From NCBI GenBank assembly GCA_030765065.1, contig CM060990.1, positions 676,047,618 to 676,111,617 of the forward strand: DNA of 64,000 nt, in the 5' to 3' direction. The notes under the pieces were generated by a model. It made no database searches and was not told the DNA's origin. It saw only the letters and a list, made by a program, of their open reading frames with translations. Within the stretch, counting starts at the first letter, position 1, and the number at the start of each line of letters is the position of its first letter. The stretch is from Deroplatys truncata (taxonomy: Eukaryota; Arthropoda; Insecta; Mantodea; Mantidae). The position numbers were made by a program, and so were the translations under genes. Below are positions 56,560-64,000 of the stretch, in pieces.

Positions 56560-57255
56560 ATTCACTCTGATAAATACATCGAAACCGTTTCTGTATCGTC
56601 CTTCATTCAGTGGAAATTCAGGTACCATGACAACAAAGGGTCTCGAGTGCGATCTGTCATTACTCTCCCATCCTGCTTACACAACTCTCTGAATTCCGTA
56701 AAAGACATGTCATTATTTACGTAATCGTCGTATATGTGCTTTAAGTTGAGATTATCTTGTCGGAATAGTACGATCATATTTGCATTGTCTCTAATTAGAT
56801 GTTTGGGTACCTTTGCATAAGATTGTGCTAGATATACAGCATCGACGTTACGGTGTCTGCCCATGCTGTAATACGAAGCTATTTTACCGTTTCTCGTTGA
56901 TGACGTCATCGAATACGAATATGGAATTTTCTCTGGCTTCTGAGGTTTCCAGTACTTTTTCACCGTCCTCGAACGTGTACACTCCTATATCGGGTATGGT
57001 TTTCAGCACTTTGAGCAGGTACTGATATTTCGGTTGATGCAGTGATTTCGAGTAAATGTAAAGATTCTCGAACCTTAGCCCGTTCTCGTGGATTAGCAGG
57101 TTGAGTAAGATATTCGTCTTCCCCGCATTCGAGCTACCCAGAATGAGCGCTCTGACGTTGCTCGGGAAGAGAGAGCCGTGCCTTCCCTCGCGAATGTCAT
57201 TGTCGAAGTCTAAAACTTGTATGGGTAACGAACACTTTTGCTTCACTACTTCCAT
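56560..57255 (-). pseudogene. FtsK/HerA-type genome packaging ATPase, frameshifted
   Basis: Walker A GSSNAGKT at residues 40-47 and Walker B 'IFVFDDV' at 112-118 are in the first frame (57255-56884). The frame shifts near 56890 and continues with 'YSMGRHRNVDAVYLAQSYAK'. A second shift near 56685 separates the last 40 or so codons, which lie at about 56560-56685. Compared with the open copy in Polinton 1, nothing large is missing. The family pumps genomes into capsids. Divergent start with the PLA2-type gene at 57310 leaves 54 bp for a shared promoter. Confidence 0.9.
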
Positions 57256-57309
57256 CGTGCGACTAAGATTATAAGTTATATCTTTCGCTTTTTATTTTCA
57301 TAGTGTATT

Positions 57310-57978
57310 ATGAGCTCTGGACGCGCTCGGAAGGGTTCCGGAGTACTTAATTCTTTGATTAATTCTTTACCGTTTGAGGCTCATTTGCCCGGCTACAGGT
57401 ACTGCGGTCCCGGAACTAAGCTACATAAGCGATTGCAGCGAGGGGATCCTCCTATAAACGCATTGGACGCTGCGTGTCGAGAACACGATATCGCCTACGC
57501 CACACATCAGGATACTGTTCCGAGGCATTTGGCTGATAAGGATCTTGTGGAAAAAGCCTGGAATCGGGTGCAGTCAGCCGAAACTACTTTTGGCGAGAAG
57601 CTTGCCGCTAGACTTGTGACCGCAATCATGAAGGGAAAGCTGGCCATGGGTGCCGGATTGCGCAAACGTCGGAAGAGAATACTACCGCCACCCGCTAGAG
57701 GTGGGATCTTACCTTTGCTACCGCTTTTGGCAGCATTGGATGCTGCAGGTAGCTTGGCAGGTGGAGCCGCACAGATCGCTACCTCGGTGAATAAGAAACG
57801 TGCTGCGGAGAAGCAACTGAACGAGCTGGTTCGTCACAATCAGCACATGGAAGCATTAGCCACGGGCAAGGGCAGAGGTCTTAAGAAGGGAGGTGGACGA
57901 CGCAGGAATGGAAGGGGCTTGTATCTACGTCCAAAAAACTCGGGGCGAGGTCTGTACTTATCCCGGAAAAAGCCTTAA
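57310..57978 (+). CDS. Parvovirus-VP1-type phospholipase A2 virion protein
   Basis: 222 residues. The N-terminal part holds the PLA2 calcium loop Y31-C-G-P-G-T36 and the catalytic helix D53-AACREHD60 with the His-Asp pair at 59-60, as in parvoviral VP1 unique regions, where it helps virions leave endosomes. A Leu/Ala-rich hydrophobic segment (about 130-156) and a basic Gly/Arg/Lys-rich tail with two 'GRGLYL' copies follow. The tail could bind DNA or membranes like adenovirus core or pVI proteins. The ORF is intact, starts 54 bp from the divergent ATPase, and overlaps the open frame of the next gene at its end. Confidence 0.85.
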   Translation: MSSGRARKGSGVLNSLINSLPFEAHLPGYRYCGPGTKLHKRLQRGDPPINALDAACREHDIAYATHQDTVPRHLADKDLVEKAWNRVQSAETTFGEKLAARLVTAIMKGKLAMGAGLRKRRKRILPPPARGGILPLLPLLAALDAAGSLAGGAAQIATSVNKKRAAEKQLNELVRHNQHMEALATGKGRGLKKGGGRRRNGRGLYLRPKNSGRGLYLSRKKP

Positions 57979-58292
57979 GCGGTGCGGAGATTGAAACTTA
58001 TGCTGAACGTCTACGCATTCCTAATTTTAGAGGCGTATACATGCTAGATAAACTGCCTCTAAGACCTAGACGTGCAGAGAGGATCGTCGTCAATTTGGAC
58101 AACTCGCAGAATCCCGGTACCCATTGGGTTGCTATACGCAAGGATGGAAATTTAGCCTTTTATTTTGACAGTTTCGGCAATCTGAAACCTCCAAGAGAGA
58201 TAGAATCCTATCTCGACGGTGTTAAGATCATGTATAACAGACACAGGTATCAGAATTTCGATTCTGTCATTTGTGGTCATCTGTGCTTGTAG
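57979..58292 (+). pseudogene. Adenain-like cysteine protease, probably damaged at both ends
   Basis: ATG-started ORF 58041-58292 (83 codons); the recognisable family sequence already starts upstream in the same frame at about 57972 ('LSGAEIETYAERLRIPNFRG'), without an ATG. Catalytic residues are present, numbered from 58041: H28 ('GTHWVAI'), D43 ('YFDSFG'), Q71 and C78 ('CGHLC'). The Q-to-C spacing of seven equals that of adenovirus protease. The frame stops right after 'CGHLCL', whereas relatives go on for about 15-20 residues; matching codons ('VIKHFRQD') lie in the next frame. It would mature capsid proteins. The start may come from a frameshift from the preceding gene, or be lost. Confidence 0.8.
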
Positions 58293-58336
58293 TTTCTGTT
58301 ATAAAACACTTTCGACAGGATGTTCGAATGGTCAAA

Positions 58337-59044
58337 ATGAGTTACACTATCACTGTGAGCGGATCTGATTCTAGTTTCTCTACCCATTTGAATCCGCCAC
58401 TCCATCTGGATCCAGATGGAGTTTACGAGATTGCTCTACTGAATTTCGAGACATTTTACTGGATACCAAATGTTGATCCTAGCAATAACCTTTTCCATTA
58501 CGTGCGGGATGGAAAACTTGAAACTGTCGAAATTCCACCTGGAACTTACGAAATAGAAGATATAAACACCTTCCTCAAGGATAGACTCAAAGCCGGCGAT
58601 GACTTTTTTCTCCGTCCCAATAATAACACTATGAAGGCTGAGGTTCGGTGCCCCTACTTTATCGATTTCGCTCGAGAGAGATCGGTGGGCTCTCTTCTCG
58701 GTTTCACCGGCAAGCGCACGGTGGAACCGGGTGTACTGACCGAGTCTGACGAACTGGTGAACATCTTTAAGGTCAGCATCATACGCGTCGAGTGCAGCCT
58801 TGCCACTGGATCCTTCATCAACGGTAAAAGCGGGCATTCTCTCTACGAGTTCTTCCCGTCGGTTCCTCCGGGCTACCACATCTCGCAGGAACCGCCCAGT
58901 CCTATATATCTACCCATCATGGACACGAATCTCATTGATCATCTCAGCATTCGCGTGGTAGACCAGAACGGGGATACACTCGACTTCAGAAACGAAACTA
59001 TAACAGTGAGACTCCACATAAGACGGAATGGGAATAAATTTTAA
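58337..59044 (+). CDS. Minor capsid (penton-like) protein
   Basis: 235 residues from ATG 58337 ('MSYTITVSGSDSS'); an upstream in-frame GTG-type extension to 58271 overlaps protease sequence and is not used here. The beta-rich sequence has 'YEIALLNFETFYWIPN' near the start and ends 'LIDHLSIRVVDQNGDTLDF' with 'ETITVRLHIRR'. This last block is the signature of the single-jelly-roll vertex protein of Polintons and adintoviruses. It would form pentamers at the vertices of the icosahedral capsid. It is intact. Confidence 0.9.
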   Translation: MSYTITVSGSDSSFSTHLNPPLHLDPDGVYEIALLNFETFYWIPNVDPSNNLFHYVRDGKLETVEIPPGTYEIEDINTFLKDRLKAGDDFFLRPNNNTMKAEVRCPYFIDFARERSVGSLLGFTGKRTVEPGVLTESDELVNIFKVSIIRVECSLATGSFINGKSGHSLYEFFPSVPPGYHISQEPPSPIYLPIMDTNLIDHLSIRVVDQNGDTLDFRNETITVRLHIRRNGNKF

Positions 59045-59165
59045 AAGGCATTACTATAATAAAAAGCTTCTCTCGAGATTGATACCTACTCAGTCTTCGA
59101 CACGCAAACTGCTAACACCATCCAACCGAGAGTTCCTCGAGCGTCTGGGATTCAAGGTTCTGTAA
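59028..59165 (+). CDS. 45-codon basic ORF between penton and major capsid genes
   Basis: ATG at 59028 overlaps the last codons of the penton-like gene, and its TAA (59163-59165) overlaps the ATG of the major capsid gene (TAATG). The 45-residue product is strongly basic with 'LLTPSNREFLERLGFKVL' at its C-terminus, a pattern I associate with small ORFs at this place in other Polintons, without having searched. The tight overlap on both sides supports a real gene, possibly a core or cement peptide. Too short for standard ORF cut-offs. Confidence 0.6.
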   Translation: MGINFKRHYYNKKLLSRLIPTQSSTRKLLTPSNREFLERLGFKVL

Positions 59166-60370
59166 TGGATGTTTTAGATGTGACCGGGGTTCCGACGTTT
59201 GACGATAAGATTAGTAAAGAGGAGGAACATGACTTCCTACCTTACAATACGTCTGCTCTAGATGTGAATGATGAAATTAGAATACCATGCCAAGCCGAGG
59301 ATTTGTACACGCTTCCTAGCAGAAGTTACCTCTACATAGAGGGATCTGTGACAAAACCTACTGGCGAAGCTTCATCTGCAACACTGACCAACAATGCCAT
59401 GGCGTTTCTGTTCGATGAAGTTCGCTTAGATATGAATGGTACTACCATAGATAGAACGAGAAATCCCGGAATTTCTACGACTATGCGCAACTATGCGGCT
59501 CTCAACACTTTGGACTCCAATCGCCTGCAGAACGCCGGCTGGACGTATCCCGGAGAACCTGTAGACATCGTGAACGCATCGAATGGTGTATTCAACGCTA
59601 TCGTTCCTCTTTCGATGCTTCTGGGTTTCGCAGACGATCACAAGGAGCTGATACTTAATAGCAAGTTTGAACTCGTTTTCATTAGATCTAAAAATTCTAA
59701 TAATCGTGTGATGGGCAACGATGTGACTATCATTAAACTAAACCGCATCGAATGGAGGATGCCCGTACTTAGACTCTCCGATGCCGAGAGGGTGGAGAAA
59801 CTTAAACTCGTCCAGTCAGATCGCCCACTGCACGTTGCTTTTCGAATCCTGGACCTTCACACTCAACCTGCAGTACCGCAGACTAAAGCGTTCACGTGGA
59901 ACGTTGCAACGACATCGAAGCTTGAGAAACCGCGTTTTGTCACAGTGGGTGCACAGACCGACTGACTGAACTACCTTGCTAAAGATAGCTCTATCTTTGA
60001 TCACTGCAATATCACCAATCTGAAGCTTTATCTCAACAGCGAATGTTATCCGTATCATGACATGAATTTGGATTTTGCAAATTCAAAGTTTGCATCTCTG
60101 TATGATCAGTATTCTAAATTTCAATACTCTTATTATGGCAAAGAAAATTACCCTCTTTTGAAGAGAGGCGATTTTCTGAAATATGCACCACTATTCGTCA
60201 TAGACTGTTCTCATCAACCGGAGGAGACCGTGACTGGAGCCGTTAACATCAGATTGGAAGTTCAAGCATCGGCGAATTTTCCTGCACAAACATCTTTGTT
60301 TTGTTTGATTATTCATGACAAATTGTTCACTTATAAACCCCTAACTCATGTTGTTCAATCTATCATATAA
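59165..60370 (+). pseudogene. Major capsid protein (double jelly-roll), frameshifted
   Basis: First frame 59165-59965 starts 'MDVLDVTGVPTFDDKISKEE' and has 'YTLPSRSYLYIEGSVTK', 'FLFDEVRLDMNGTTIDRTRN' and 'IEWRMPVLRLSDAERVEKL', typical of the hexon-like Polinton capsid protein. The second part, to 60370 in another frame, has 'YYGKENYPLLKRGDFLKYAP' and 'NIRLEVQASANFPAQTSL', the C-terminal jelly roll. The shift is near 59955-59965, where 'gaccgactgactgaac' looks like a small tandem duplication. Together about 400 residues, a little short but in the family range. Capsomers would be trimers of this protein. Confidence 0.9.
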
Positions 60371-60397
60371 GAAATGAAAAATGTATTTTTTTATATC

Positions 60398-60429
60398 AAT
60401 AAAGAATGAAATTTTTATATTTTTTTATT
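60398..60429. terminator. Back-to-back polyadenylation signals
   Basis: AATAAA at 60398-60403 follows the major capsid gene on the plus strand. AATAAA on the minus strand (60424-60429) overlaps the last codons of the converging accessory gene, so the transcripts probably overlap by a few tens of bases. Confidence 0.65.
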
Positions 60430-60897
60430 GATTTTAGCATACATCTCCTTTAACTTTTTTCTGACACTCCTACCTCTAACATCGTATGAACACATTGATT
60501 TATGAACGTCATGCAATTGAAATAAATGTATTTCAATGTATGGAATTAGTCTCTTCAGTCCTGCTATTGCAACAATGTCCAGGTTTATGACATTTTCGTT
60601 TAGACACGTATTCACAAATGCTATTTCATTAACTTTATTCATATGCACTGTTATGTTATATGCATAGATTATATTCTCACTGTACGATAAACAAGGAAGC
60701 TTACCGTCTTTCACATACGTTTCAATCACAGCTATATTTCGAACTATTATCTGCCAGTCCTCTTTTGTTATGTATACAAAAGTTTCGTCAACTGCTTTGA
60801 TGAAGAGGGATGCGAGTTCGTAATGCAGTCCTATATTCACACGATGCTTGGAGCTGATGGAGATGTCATCGTGCATAAACACGCTATTTGGATTCAT
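60415..60897 (-). CDS. Accessory gene 2: 160-residue helical protein of unknown function
   Basis: ATG at 60897; a longer form from 60927 is in frame but lies within exon 3 of accessory gene 1. The sequence is mostly helical with 'HYELASLFIKAVDETFVYI' and 'DWQIIVRNIAVIETYV' early on and a basic C-terminus ('RSVRKKLKEMYAKINKKI'). No family recognised. The start overlaps the end of the spliced gene upstream by 14 bp, so it may be translated from the same mRNA. Its place at the far end, away from the core genes, is where adintoviruses keep host-interaction genes, so such a role is possible but not shown. Confidence 0.6.
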   Translation of the reverse strand: MNPNSVFMHDDISISSKHRVNIGLHYELASLFIKAVDETFVYITKEDWQIIVRNIAVIETYVKDGKLPCLSYSENIIYAYNITVHMNKVNEIAFVNTCLNENVINLDIVAIAGLKRLIPYIEIHLFQLHDVHKSMCSYDVRGRSVRKKLKEMYAKINKKI

Positions 60898-61514
60898 CTT
60901 CCTCTGACTTTTCTGGAATGGGGTCAAAGATGAGCACTATAACGTTCTCTCGAGAGGCTTCCAACATCTTCTTCTTGTTTACGACCTTTGCCTTGTTCCT
61001 CTTCTTGTCAGGCTTTTTTTCGGACCTGTAGACATATACACAACATCTCTGTTTTAACCCACACGAGTCATTAATAAAAAACTCTTTCTTTTTATTCACA
61101 ATGATTCTGCTTACCTTTCTTCTTCTTTCTCCTCCACGGGTTCGGATGTCGACACCGACCGATCCACGTCGCGATGCGGTGGCACATCTTCTCCTTCGGG
61201 CGTTCTGTAAAAACAAAGGCACAGGTTTTTTGCTAGCTATCTTTTTTCTCCCCCTACTAAATCTATTCTATGACATGTTCTTTACTTACTTACCCCTTTG
61301 CTTTGAGATACACGTCGCAGCACTCTCCACAACGGAAGAATGACAACATTTGTTGATGCTGTGATGGTTCCTTACAGATGATGGTATGCGTATCGCCATC
61401 ACATATTTCCTCATGCTTATCGAGACAGTGCTGCTTCATTTGCTCGTACTCCTCGAGGTTCACCCAGCAACAATTGTCACTATCGCTCGCGATTCTGATA
61501 TTTTCACTACTCAT
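60884..61514 (-). CDS. Accessory gene 1: three-exon Cys-rich/charged protein
   Basis: Proposed exons: 61514-61294, 61204-61115 and 61025-60884 (stop). All introns have GT/AG ends (GTAAGT, GTAAGC; TTTTACAG, TCTACAG) and all are phase 2. The joined frame is open for 150 residues, which is unlikely by chance. Exon 1 has eight Cys (15, 16, 30, 38, 47, 62, 65, 66) and four His, suggesting zinc binding, and the motif F60-R-C-G-E64, one residue off the LxCxE Rb-binding motif. Exon 2 is acidic (run of Glu). Exon 3 is rich in Lys/Arg ('KKPDKKRNKAK') and then acidic, so probably nuclear. Function unknown; splicing inferred. Confidence 0.65.
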
Positions 61515-61790
61515 CGTGCTGGCTCACAGTCGACTGTGAACGCTGATCCATTCTCGTTTCACATTTAATGGATAGGGCGGTGGTGGGGATTGAACATGCT
61601 CGTTCTTGCACTGACCTGGTTTATACCGTTACGCACGTGGGCACTTTCTCACATACACAGTCTTCTGTAACATACTCATGCAGCCTAACATTCATACATC
61701 TAACTCGAATATTATATTAGCCTCGCATGGTTTTCTTATTTTATAGTCCATTGCCTTCTTGATGAAAGATTCCAAGTTTTTAGCTGTGGG
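61515..61790. promoter_or_regulatory. Upstream region of accessory gene 1, with TATA-like box
   Basis: On the minus strand TATAAA lies at 61625-61620, about 106 bp before the ATG at 61514; an initiator-like 'caggtcagtgc' follows at once. No ORF. The remainder up to the inverted repeat is plain AT-rich DNA. Confidence 0.45.
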
Positions 61791-62518
61791 AAACACCAAA
61801 CTTAGTATTTTGGTTCAGTATCTTCACGAAGGTTTTTTCAAGAAAAATCCCCACCATCCCAGACTACCCTTTACATGGAACATTTTTCTCAAAAATGGCT
61901 CTTACGATTCTTCATTGTGAACGACTTTTGCATAACTGGTAAAAAAATAATAAGAGATAGACAAAATTTTACTACACGTGAGCGCGCACGCGCGCACACA
62001 CACACAGATATTTTTTTCGGCTTTTAATTATTTTATTATTATTTATTTAACTCCACAACATAACATTACAGTGTATCAACAACTTCACGAGGGGAAATAA
62101 CGTGCTCCAGATATTTTTTTTCGGCTTTTAATTATTTTATTATTCATTTAACTTCACAACATAACAATACAGTGTATCAACAACTTCACGAGGGGAAATA
62201 ACGTGCTACAGGGAGGGGGACGGACTTCAGAATTCTACCACTCAGACTCCCAAACGTCACTCTATCCCACGCACGTGTACTAACTCCGTTTATTCATTAC
62301 ACGGCTTCTAACACACACATACATACATACCTGTTTAAAAAAAACCCACAGAGGGAGAGAGAGAGAGGGACGAGCTTCATACACACTTCACCTTAGACTC
62401 TCAACATCACGTAATCCCCTCACGTTACTCATATAGACGGTTTCTAAAACCGTCTAACCATTACACGGGTACAAACACACATACATGTGTGTGTTGAAAG
62501 CCGTTGTTTACTCCTACT
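61791..62518 (-). repeat. Polinton 2 right terminal inverted repeat (728 bp)
   Basis: Inverse of 46200-46929, with substitutions and small indels (for example in the run near 62338). It ends CTCCTACT at 62518, directly followed by GTCGTG. Confidence 0.95.
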
Positions 62519-62600
62519 GTCGTGTTTTATTTGGAGGACGTTGTGATGGTCATTTTAGGTTCAAATTAATTTTTTTGAATGAAATCTTCCTTTTTTATGT
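62519..62600 (-). mobile_element. MITE M1 copy, right half, with target duplication GTCGTG
   Basis: GTCGTG (62519-62524) then 'ttttatttggaggacgttg' and 'gatggtcattttaggttc' match the minus-strand MITE at 9480-9543 ('ttttgtttggaggacat', 'gatggtcattttggggtc'). The match fades after about 62600. Confidence 0.88.
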
Positions 62601-63149
62601 CGTTTTCTTACTCCTCATAAAAATTAAACAACATTTGTATAAAGTACCTTGCAATTGTTCTTACACCAACGTGAATAGCAACGAAAATTCGGAATGGCTA
62701 TGTACGAAGAGCGCAATGAATGGTAGGACTATCCATGGGTGGTTATTTGAGGGTCAAGTTACGTTTCGTAATTGGGAACCAACATATTTTATATTTTTTC
62801 CTTATATCCCATCACAAAATAAACAGCTTTTTACAAACCGTTTTCTAATGAGAAAACAACTTACAAAATGTAGGTTCCCATTTAAAAAAATGGAAAGGAA
62901 AGTAACAAGAAAAGAAATGTATTAAAGTTCATTGTGAGACATTCCTGATTTAAATCTTCTTTTCTCCAAATCTCAATTTCTTCACATTTAGGTACTGTGT
63001 GCTCTATGTATTATTTCGCTTATACAATGTACATTCATCTTCCAACCCTCTGGTTTCCTAATTTAGTGGAAAGCTTTGTTACTCTGTCTTCTATTCAGAT
63101 ATAATTAATATGGTACGCAACTATAGTAGCTTAAAAACTGAGTTTTATT
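62601..63149. other. No gene seen
   Basis: The ORF 62485-62925 starts inside Polinton 2 and runs through the MITE, so it is not a natural gene. The rest is AT-rich without domains. Confidence 0.45.
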
Positions 63150-63425
63150 TATGCACACACTTTAACTGCTATGGTCCTTACCGTCCCATGCCATATTGGG
63201 CGTGAAAGACCGGTAATTTTGCTTACAGGCCTATTTATCAGGCTTGAGTTCTTTTTACGTGCCGTAGATCTACGACACGTGACCACCGGCTTTACTTCCC
63301 TTCCGAAGGAAGATATGTTAAAGATTTTTATGGCCGAAAAAAATCCATCACCCTCCGCCGGATATGAACCCGCGACATCGGGAACTAGAGGCTATCATGG
63401 TAACCACTACACAACGGAGGACGAC
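63150..63425 (-). repeat. tRNA-derived SINE (family S2), minus strand
   Basis: From 63425 on the minus strand: 'gtcctccgttgtgtagtgg' (A-box region), 'ctagttcccgatgtcgcgg' and B-box GGGTTCATATCC. It continues with 'ggaagtaaagccggtggtca' and 'tgtcgtagatctacggcac', as in the copy at 37366-37625. Confidence 0.8.
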
Positions 63426-64000
63426 AACTAACTATAGGAACGTTTTAGCCTTGCAATATTGTAACCTCACATGAAAGACAAATACTAAATACCTTTTCCG
63501 AATTCTTCATTAAATTTATTTTAATAGTGTGTTGAATATTGTAAAGAGGAATTTCTGAAATTAAATAATTGCTCAGAAGCTGCAATTTGGATTTCAATTT
63601 AGTGTTACAAACATAAAAGTATCATTTAAAAAGCGTGTTTGCGTGTGCTGTTTTGTGTGTCACTGAATAACACGATTAAAAAAAAACAAGAGTGAATAAA
63701 TACTATGCTAGCACTTTCCCTTGGAAAAATACGATGATGCAAGACAAAGATTTCCCGAAACTTCAACGCCAAAAACGTCATACACAAATATCAGTTTCAA
63801 TATGACAGGTAACTGTTTTATTGTCATTTCTGATTCCGATGCGCCTAGTAAGCAAGCTATAGATCGAACGCCTAAATCTATATACTGTACCGCAGAGCAA
63901 CCAGCTGACACTCGTGTCATTGAGCGCGACACGTCTGGTGTACCTACACTCGAGACCAGAAACGGTGGTTTATTTCCCTAGATCACTATAGTGTTTTTTC
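63426..64000. other. No recognised gene; one 86-codon ORF at 63721-63981
   Basis: The plus ORF 63721-63981 is polar, Ser/Thr/Asp-rich and has no domain I recognise. The overlapping minus ORF is its shadow. It may be chance or the start of an unknown element that goes on outside the window. Confidence 0.35.

Larger units (their letters stand above)
46200..62518. mobile_element. Polinton 2: complete-length Polinton/Maverick (endogenous adintovirus-like element)
   Basis: Length is 16319 bp. Ends are AGTAGGAGTAAACAAC and its inverse, with 6-bp target duplications GTCGTG and inverted repeats of about 730 bp. It encodes a protein-primed family B DNA polymerase, retroviral-type integrase with chromodomain, packaging ATPase, adenovirus-type protease, and major and minor jelly-roll capsid proteins. 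This is the full set that defines Polintons as virus-like elements. It also has a PLA2 protein, a fibre-like protein, a DUF8207-like gene and an accessory cassette. Genes form two convergent blocks meeting between PolB and integrase, and again between capsid and the accessory cassette. As read it has at least six inactivating changes. It is an old viral copy in a host genome. Confidence 0.96.

Noticed and set aside
58436-58879. 147-codon minus ORF inside the penton-like gene
   Set aside because: It is the antisense shadow of a clearly recognisable capsid gene.
62485-62925. 146-codon plus-strand ORF
   Set aside because: It begins inside the Polinton 2 terminal repeat and crosses the insertion junction into the MITE, so it cannot predate the insertion, and it has no domain.

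Overview
The window is a stretch of repeat-rich animal nuclear DNA, most likely from an arthropod and probably an insect. No ordinary host gene is recognisable. The DNA is AT-rich with GT-AG introns. It carries several kinds of tRNA-derived SINE, decayed non-LTR retrotransposons, mariner/Tc1-type fragments, palindromic MITEs and minisatellites. The species cannot be fixed from the sequence alone.

The main content is two Polinton/Maverick (adintovirus-like) elements: large virus-like DNA transposons with a protein-primed DNA polymerase, a retroviral-type integrase and a virion module. Polinton 2 (46200-62518, 16.3 kb) is structurally complete. It has a 6-bp target duplication (GTCGTG), about 730-bp terminal inverted repeats starting AGTAGG, and these genes in order: a spliced small conserved ORF, PolB, integrase with chromodomain (-), a DUF8207-like gene (-), a protein with phage-tail-fibre-like repeats (-), the packaging ATPase (-), a parvovirus-type PLA2 protein, an adenain-like protease, the penton-like minor capsid protein, a 45-codon ORF, the double-jelly-roll major capsid protein, and a convergent accessory cassette (-) with a three-exon gene. 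PolB, ATPase, protease and major capsid genes each carry a frameshift or stop, so this copy is broken as read. It sits inside a MITE whose uninterrupted relative lies at 9340-9657, giving an internal empty-site control.

Polinton 1 (17495-30362, 12.9 kb; TSD AATAAC) is a giant palindrome. Inverted arms of 5263 and 5219 bp flank a 2.4-kb centre holding only remnants of the fibre-like, ATPase and PolB genes. PolB runs without a break across the right arm boundary, while the left arm stops abruptly against a truncated fibre gene. The left arm is therefore best read as an inverted copy of the right end that replaced half of the element. Each arm has a copy of a three-exon gene homologous to the first gene of Polinton 2.

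Layout: 1-9.3 kb, retroelement remnants and minisatellites, including tandem expansions inside retroelement coding sequence. 9.3-17.5 kb, MITE, mariner and Tc1 pieces, a 165-bp repeat array and the start of a dispersed family here called family W (tandem head of about 120-bp units plus a unique body). 17.5-30.4 kb, Polinton 1, inserted inside a family W copy. 30.4-46.2 kb, the rest of that copy, more family W, SINEs and two DNA-transposon derivatives. 46.2-62.5 kb, Polinton 2, whose inverted repeats have themselves picked up a piece of family W. 62.5-64 kb, a SINE and unassigned sequence.
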